A stretch of DNA of 51,478 nt, taken from the NCBI RefSeq assembly GCF_001949145.1, contig NW_019091563.1, positions 175,774 through 227,251 on the forward strand, read 5' to 3'. Both the position numbers and the translations under genes were made by a program. This DNA is from Acanthaster planci (taxonomy: Eukaryota; Echinodermata; Asteroidea; Valvatida; Acanthasteridae). Positions 40,501 to 49,500 of the stretch are shown here, in pieces (position 1 is the first letter of the stretch; every line of letters begins with the position of its first letter). The notes under the pieces were generated by a model, which did no database searches, was not told the DNA's origin, and saw nothing but the letters and a program-made list of their open reading frames with translations.

Positions 40501-43500
40501 TACAGTACAGATATTGACTGCTTCGAGGGGTATGATAAAAGTAGCTTTCGATGTGATCCCACTTTTGCTATACCAAGAGATAAAGCAGTCAATAATTTGT
40601 TTTATAACACCTCATCCACTGATTCTACACAATGTAAGCTCAAAATTAAAAATGAAACACCAAAAAGCAAACCGTCGGTGTATCTATGTGTAAATCCTGT
40701 TGGGCGTTAGAATGTGTGTACTGACAACATACACTAGGTGTCATACCAGACCTGACTATTTGCGTCTTCGTTCTCTTAACCTATTCAATTTGTAGCAAGT
40801 GCGTAGCCTGGTTTAACGGGTTCGAGATACAGATAAAGTTTTGCGCTGTTAACGCGATGAACCGAAATACACACCCGGGTACTATTCATGGTTTCCCTGC
40901 TATGGATATAGTTTGTTTGTCGCCACGGGCATACACGTAGTTCTTTTTTAGAGCGAGGCTGCATGTTTATAGTCTTTTTGGAGTGGTGGTGCCAAAATAG
41001 TAAAACTACCAAGCGTCACATGACATACTTTCGGCCAATCAAGATACGGAATTTGCGGGTGAGGTGTTATAAGCACGCATAGACCACCAGTCTTCCGTGT
41101 ATAACCGTAATTTTTGAAAGTATGGGCAACCGATAGACGAAAAGGATGGACGGCAGCACGTTAGCGTGCAATGCACGTGAGGCAATCACATCGCCTGAAA
41201 GTTTTTACAAATGCACTCAACATAAGTTCACTTTTTGCTCTTCGGTGCCGCTGCCTTTTCTTTTCAAGTCTTGCAATTGCACCATTTTGACTCTACATGG
41301 GATTATCGTAAATAGGGACGTTTTGGGGGGATTCCTTAATTGTGCGTAAATTCCTTATACTGAGGTGTGAATATACCCATACTTTTGATTTTATGCCTGT
41401 GCTGCGCAGATTTGGACTGGTCCCCTTCCCTATAACACCTTAGGGTCAGGTAGCTGGCTGCAGTTTAATGTGTGGGATTAGCTGTATTAATTTGGATGCT
41501 GAATATTTAAGTTTTTGTCAGGCCCTTAGCACTGCTTTAACACGACTTAAATTTTAGCGGAAAGCAAATAAAACGCAAGTACCTATCTTTGCTAAGCCTT
41601 TGTTGATCACGGTGTGGTAATTTATTTCCTAATGATTATCATTGATGAATCAGTTATGGCATTTTTTTTAATCAGCGGTATTTTCAGTAATGAAAGTTAT
41701 TTTAAGTTACGAAAAGAAAATGCAAAATAGTCTAAAGCTCGTGTTTGTTCGTGCATTGACGGACATTGTTTCCTCATTCACCTGAAACCGACAGAATTCT
41801 GCAGGGTTCATTACGTGTTACCGGCCCCAACGTTTGGAGGACGTCTGTAAAACGTCTGGAGAGTACATACGGGACGGGAACCAATCTAGCGCAGATTACG
41901 AAATGATCATGTAGTTTTGAATGCGATCTGGTGGTCAATGCGTTTATGGTCGAGTTTGGGCGGACTAATCTTGACACGGGTTTCCTGTTCTTTATACTAT
42001 AACGGTGGGAAAAAGATACAGCAAAAGCACTGCTCTCAAAAAAAAGTTTTGCAAAATTACATCATAACAAGAAATGAATCTTCCTTTTCAAATGGAAAAG
42101 AATTCAGCCCATTTATCCTAACGTTAACCATCGAAGAACGTTCATGGACGCCACCATCTGGTATGATGTTGCTTGCCACTAGTTTGCAGCGACTATGTTC
42201 CCGCCGTTCGAGCAGCCAACCCACGAACAACGTTCGTGAACTATGAGAACATGCCACCCGAATTCAGGCTTTATGTCCGTCTGTGACTGTTACCACAGAC
42301 ATAAAGACCGACATTTCGGCATTTTTGAGAATCATCTCACTGCAATCAGCAAATTGCTACTTCAAATAGCAGTATTTACCTGCAATACAGTTGATTTGAC
42401 ACAGACAAAAGACGTGACAGGGTTTGATTTAGCATGTTACTCCTTTGAATTCAAGTTATTCTCCTTATTTTGATTGACTCATTTGCTAAAAATTAATGAC
42501 ATGCCAATGCAAGAAAGATTGGATACTTCGTGTGTAATATATTGAACCTTAGAAAGTTATTTGTGTAGAGATAGTTGATAATTCAATGATGTGCGCAGAA
42601 CAAATTAAAAAGGTTTTGCCTTTTTATATGAGTTTGTTGCAAGATTCGATTTTTGGACACTCAGTTTTAGAATTAGTCCCAAAATTGATTTTCTTAATTT
42701 CGACACAGTTCTTTCAGAATTCAACCAACTAGATTTTTTTTCTAAATTTCATTTCCACATAACTGATTTGGAAAAAATCCATTTTACAATTTAATCCTTG
42801 TCACAGTCCCACCGTTTTCCAATTTTTTATCAGTTCGTAGTGGTTATTTAAGGTAATGATCCATGTAGGAAATCTGACACCTCGGTTAGGATCTATTCAT
42901 ACTCATATACAGAGTGCAGAAGGTCGATCACCATGTCACAGAAAGTGAATACACTTAGGCCTATGCTTAAATCTAAACAGAAGTTTTAAGACCCAATTTC
43001 ATTCAAATATGAAGAAAATGTAAGACCTTCATTTGACTCTCTGTTTAGAAAGCTAATGTTATGAGAAGTGAGTGAGTCCACTCCTGAGGACGGCCAGAGC
43101 ACACCGGCCGAAACGTCGAGCTTATACTCACTGGTTGTTTTAAGAACCACACCTCGTCCGAAAGAGATTGATTCCATGGTGTACCCACAAACTCATTTCT
43201 CATGTTTCATCCACCATGCAAAGCTTCAAATCTGACTTAAAGCTAATGTCCATGTGCCATACGATCTTCTAGGACAGAATTTCAGGCAAGTAAATCGTGA
43301 TTTAACACGCACTTTTGAGCTTCAGCCTAGCCTAACTGCCACTTAGCACTAGACTACTACTGCTAACATTCGGCCCACATACGTATGAACAATGGGTGTA
43401 CAAACAACGTGTGACGTGGACGTGTCTCGTGAAATCGTCCGCGACGCATTGGCGAGTGTCACACCCCTACAGTTGTCCTACCCTTTGGGACAGACCTTTG

Positions 43501-46500
43501 GTAACTTAGACACCATCATATACACACCTGTGGCTGGAAATTTGTTTTGCTTGTACAATATGTACATTTTTTTAAAGAACACAAAATAAGGATAATTTCT
43601 TACATTGACATGTTTGATTACAATATAAATGTGGTGATGAGCGCCTCAATGTCCCGTTACCATATTGCCTCCGTTTATTGCGTTGTAGTCGGCTTCTATG
43701 GCCTGTGGCTGACTCGGTAAGTTTCTGCGTCCCGCCGCCGCGGTCCAACCCTTCTGTCACCACCGATCAACCGACTCCCTCTTCCTCTTAACGTAAAACC
43801 CTGAAAATAACCACCATATTCCCATGTTTGCTGGTTTTTCTGGCCAAGTTTCATTTAACGCAAAATATTCATTTATAAACTTGAAGTGTTATGAAGTGTG
43901 TCAACTTCCAAGATAACGATAAATTGTTTCAGTGCTGCAACAACCTCAACTCAAATTGCTTAGACCAATTATGATTCTATCCAATATTTCGGCAAATCTC
44001 ATTTTCACTGGCTCAATATCTGGTTTGGTTTTTTATTTTAATTTGAAAGGACACGACCGAGTGGCCAGAAACCAAATTATCCAAGATTATGGTCGGGATG
44101 GGTTGCGAATGGTTGACGTTCGGCTTAAATTTAGAAGCTCTGAAAAATACCTGGTTACGTAGACTCCTTAAAGCTCAGCCCTCAGGTTGGTCTACTTTGT
44201 GCAACTGTATTTTTGATATCTCCCAATTGACCTTAGTGGAAGGTGGTTCAATAAATCGATCGGTGCCTGGAGAGTTCATCATGCATTTTGATTCGATGAG
44301 TTTACAACATGGTCTAACTTTACTCGGGCCCATTTGCCTACAAAGAAAGCGGAGGTATTGAGGAGTTTTCTTTGGTTCAATGATAAAATTAAGATTAATG
44401 GCAGTTAATTCATGTCGGAAAGTTCAATTATTTACTTCCCGTTTTTGCCGTTCAACTTCGAAGCGCTTTTAAAGGACGAGAAAGGAACACAAAGGATCTA
44501 TAGTGTTTTAGTGACTTCTAAACATGTGCAAAGAAAATCCATAGGTAAGTGGGATGTTAAACTGAACATAGATTTTGATTTTTCAAAGTGGTCTTTAATT
44601 TTCAATATATTCCATATACTTGTACAATTGACGCTAAACTACGGTGGTTCCAATTTAGATTAATACACCGGATCCTGGGAACTAATTTATTGTTGTCTAA
44701 GGTTGGTAAGGCAGACACCAATCTTTGTACATTATGAAACGAGGAAGAGGAGACACTTATTCATCTTTTTTGCTCGTGTGCCTACACTATCTCTTTGTGG
44801 TCCTTGGTAACTGTATGGATTAAAGAGAAGACCATTCTGTCTGTTGCAATGGGTAAAACGTCTTTTTATTTGGCAACACCAATGTTACACGTAATAGTAA
44901 AGTGGTTAATTTGATATTGTTGATCTGTTGATTCCATGTGTATAAAATGAAAATGAATGAAAAACGACCCTCACTGTCTGTCTTAAAAAAGATGTGAAGA
45001 ATTATTATTTGATGGAAAAATTCATGCTTTATGAAATTGGAACTAGCTCCCAATTTCATAAGAAATGGGACCAATTAGTCATATTAGGCCAAGGCTAGCA
45101 GGTTTTTAATATTATTGAAATTTAAATCTGTATTTCTTATTTTATAAATTGTTAGCATGGATGTTTAGAAAGACACAGTGAACAATAAAGGAGAATCCCA
45201 GAAAAGAAAAAATAAATAAATATCCAATATATCATATTTATACATAGCTAACTTACAGGAACTGGGCGTTTCCTGGCTCTCAGTTTCTCAAAACAGTCTG
45301 AACGTACATGTAGTTTATTCTACTTCCATAGTTAGAGGTCACTCAGGACTAACTCATTGGCTCACGACTACAAGTCATCGAGGCTGGCCGCTGCCCTCTC
45401 CTTGCAATCCAGCAATGAACTCATCACACCAACCCATATTTTTTTCCTTTTAAACCTGACGGAAAATTCCAGTACTGCCACGCCTTATTCCAAAGAACTC
45501 AGAAAAGTTTGTGTACTACCCTTCATAAATATTCATTATTCAAATCTATGCATAAGTGGCTACAATTACCAATAACAACTCAACTGGCACTCAGCCCATC
45601 ATTCTGGTAAGGTTGACTGACATCAGAAATGTTTGGGTGTGGCGGCTCAGGAAAATAAAAACTTGTTTCACCACTAAATACCACGTTTATCTTTTCAACA
45701 GTTAGGGCCAGGATTATACGGTATTACTAATTTAAAAGTAATTCCGATTTAATATCACTCTGTGACATTGAGGCATCAGTAGTGGGGGGGGGGCTGTTGA
45801 GTACAATTTGACCTTTGCAACAAAAATAGCAAAAGGTCACATTAATATGCATAAGTATAATACTTGTGATTATAAATATGAATAGGAATGAGGAAAGGGT
45901 CAACAATTATAGTACAGAGTGACCTTTGGCAAGGGATAGGAATAGGATAACGTCAGAAAGTCTGGTACAGGTTGACCCTGGTGTATGGGATAAAATAGGA
46001 ATAAAGCATAGAACGGGGTAAAAATTGTGGGTATAATTTGACCTTGCTTATGAAATTATGACAGAACATGATGAAAGAGGATTAGTCAAATCATGTATCG
46101 AAAATTTCCATGTTGAGGAGGAATCAGAAATGAATGAAGTTGACGAAAAATCGGATTTTGTTGAGGAGGTCGATGACGAAACCTCGGATGAAGACATTCA
46201 GATTTGGAAGGCAATGCTGCCTACCAAGATTGGCTGGCTGAAGCTAGAAAAACACATGAGGGATGAGGGATGAAACTACGACAAGTACGTCAACGAAGGC
46301 ATGGATGAAGATCAAGCCAGGCCAAAGGCAAATAGAAAGACCTTGTGGGCAGTCAAGACTTTTTCGACAACTATAAGGAGTTCCTGTCAAGTTACCTATA
46401 TTTGAGGGAAAATGAAACTCACAAGGACATTGTGGAAGATCTCGAGGGAAAATATGATAAGGCATGAACTCCAACAAAGCCTTGAATAGAGTTTTGCCCA

Positions 46501-49500
46501 AACATGCTGAAAATCAGGGAGTTATCATCCGAGATTTTGTATCACTTATCCAGAGCTTTCTCAAAAGACTTGTGCACACAGATGAACTACAGCCACCTAC
46601 GGTTTTGTTTTAAAAGTTGGGTTAAAAATTAGGGTATCCAGACGCTGATTTTCATAGGGTTGTATTACACTAATTCGGAGAGAAACAACACTGCCCGGTG
46701 ACTCTCAAGGAGTGGTCTCCCGCTTCCTTTTGGAAATTCAAGATTACGGCCAAAAGTTCACTTTTCTCTTAATTCTATAGGGGCGATTTTTTGTTCATTT
46801 GCCCTTCGCCGAAGACACCCCCAAGATAGGGATAAAACTATGCGCTCTGCTCTTATTGTAGCCGCCTACCTCTGTGCAAAATAGACCCATGGGTTGGAGG
46901 TTTTTGTGAGCTTAACACGCCGAGTTGAACGCCAGAAACCCCCTAATTCGTTATTTGTAAAAACAAATCTCTCTGATCGCTCCAGAAGATGGCACTTCGT
47001 ATTTGAAAAGGCCTGCTGGATCACAAAATATTCATGAGATCACGCTTAGAAATCTACTTATTTAGTGGAATGCACCGATAGGTTTGTGCACAAACATTGA
47101 CACGCCTAGCAGGCGTCACTTTTTACACGAATCAGCGCTTCATTTTTTACATTAGAACGAAACATTGATTGGCATGGGTGCTAGCCTGTTTTATCAATTA
47201 ATAATAATTGCGTTGGCCAATCAGCAGTGCATATGGGACTATGTCTGGGTGCTTGCGGCGTACACCAGTGCGCGCACAGTTAAGCCTGGTTTTCATATCG
47301 ACGTAAGAAACGCAGAGAGCAACGGGGCAAGCAGATTAATAAGGTACTCAGTTACCGAAAGCTCGGCAATCATATATTTCAGAGCACTGATTTAATCTTA
47401 TATTCTTGTCAATATTCTGACCACGGTGTTACGCAGCCCTTCTATATTGCAGAGAGCAACGCAACCTTGTTCGTAAGTGACTTCGTCACAAAGGTGGACG
47501 CGCCACGATTTGCAGGCTCCCATTGGACAATCACTGAAGTTGAGCGTTAATCTCCGGTTCCATGGTTCCATTTAAACGGCGATCAATGCATGTACCCCGA
47601 TGTGCTCTGCGTGTGCAGTGGGCGTGGTTTAAAATGAAGTGACGTCATACTTACGAAGAGGATCAAGACGCAAACTGTAATGCGGACACATGGAAACTTG
47701 GCAATCGGAGGTATCGCCTACAATGCAAACCAGCCAGCAAACGACAGGAAGTGATCAACTAAACAGCCGACCGTCAATTAAATGCATTGAACTGGAGTAG
47801 AGGGTTTGGCATCATGAGGCGGTAAAGTCAATCTAACAGCACATTATTTTTCGGCGAAAAATCACAGAGTTTCGGTCGCCATTTTATTTCAACGTTAGGG
47901 TGGAAAAATGCCATGCACCGTCTCATCCGTTTGTGTCTGCGTGTTCATGTCTTGCGTCCCGTCTGCATTACAAACGACCAAATGGAAACTAGGCTTTTGT
48001 TCGCCGCTAGGTTGCGGTGTGGCAGACTCGCTGCACTGAGAACGGTGTGTCGCTGTTAGTTGTGCTGAGTTGTGTTGTGAGGTAGCGTGGGACGCAACGC
48101 AGCACAGGGGAGCGCTGCGTGTGGTGACACTGCAACGACTGGTAGGTGTAGTAGTGAGCTGTTTGGGGTCTACATTAGTTAATAGAGTTGAGCGTACGTA
48201 GTGAACAGCGAGCTAGTGGTTTTTGTTGTTGGATTGCTTGTTGTCGTGAGCACTGTTATTAGTGGGGTGACGGCATGAAGGCAACCCTGTTATCACTGTG
48301 CTATCTGGCCTTGATGTTTACTTGATGTGCCCAGATCACTGCGAGGGTAATTACCCTTTCGTTTAATATACCCTGATCTGCATGACACTCTGTTATTTGT
48401 GTGAGGGCTATCTCTACTTATTAGTATTGAGGTATCCCTTGGTTATAGGCTGGCTGTGCTAAAGCTAGTAGCTAGTCGGGTGGTTAGGTTTACCACGTGA
48501 GGCATATTGTGTCGCCTGTTGGGGTGTATTGTGTAAATAAACTTTGTGTTATTTATAAACCGCATTTGATTTGTCATTGCAATAAACAAATTACGTGATT
48601 GTCTTTGGAAATTCTTTGTCACTGTGAGGCTTACCTAGGTTTCCCTGATTTAATTGCTCTGTTACCAGATGGATCCTGTCTTTTCTAAGTGTGGTAAACT
48701 TCCATCCGACGAACTGCTCCCAGGCTTAGTCCGCCATTCTGGGTCGGTTTACGCCACAATATATAGCTCTATGATTAGTACCCGTACCTACGGGTGTGGA
48801 ACCGTCCCGTTTGAAACAATTCGATTAAACGTCACCGTGAAAACTGACTTGATCTGACTTGTTTTACTGACAATACATATACAATCAAGACTACTTTTAG
48901 GCCAGTATATAGACATCCGTACTGATACCACTGGTCTTTTTCAGACCTGCCTTCGGAGGAAAGGATTGCAAGGGGAAATCGTTCCAGTTTAAAGTGTGCA
49001 ACACACAGGTAAAATTCAAATTATTTACTAACCAGATACTAAATAAGCAATGGGTTTTTCGAATAGGAGGAATTACTTTTTTTCGGGCTTTTTATGCAAC
49101 GAGTTGCTTTCCACTAATCATGTTGGCATATTAACATTCTTTTAAAATGTGTTACTTGTTGATATAGACACGTGGATACTAACTTGTCTTTTATCATTTG
49201 CCTATCCGCACTGACGTAATTAATGTCTCCATCCCTTGCCATTTCGCAGGTATTTGGAGCACGTTGCGTAGTGACTTGGTTAATATCTGATATCCGCCCC
49301 TCTCCGTCAGTTTTTGAGTGAGCTGAAGGACCACTTTGCTGGCTAAGCTCTTTTTTAACCCACTGTCATTTTTTTGATTTTATCTTAATAATATTTTTTT
49401 GTTGCGCTCTTTCTTGCCCTACCCTTCTATTTGGGTCTTGGGAGTCATACGACTTTTGGCGACAGTTTATTTTTAAACGTTAATGTTCTCCTGGGCGGCC

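Noticed and set aside
47310-47462. Direct repeat gcagagagcaacg, 140 bp apart, as a target duplication
   Set aside because: Nothing in between looks like an insertion with ends or a tail.
47990-48560. Possible solo LTR
   Set aside because: The composition suggests it, but no defined ends, no target duplication and no second copy are seen.
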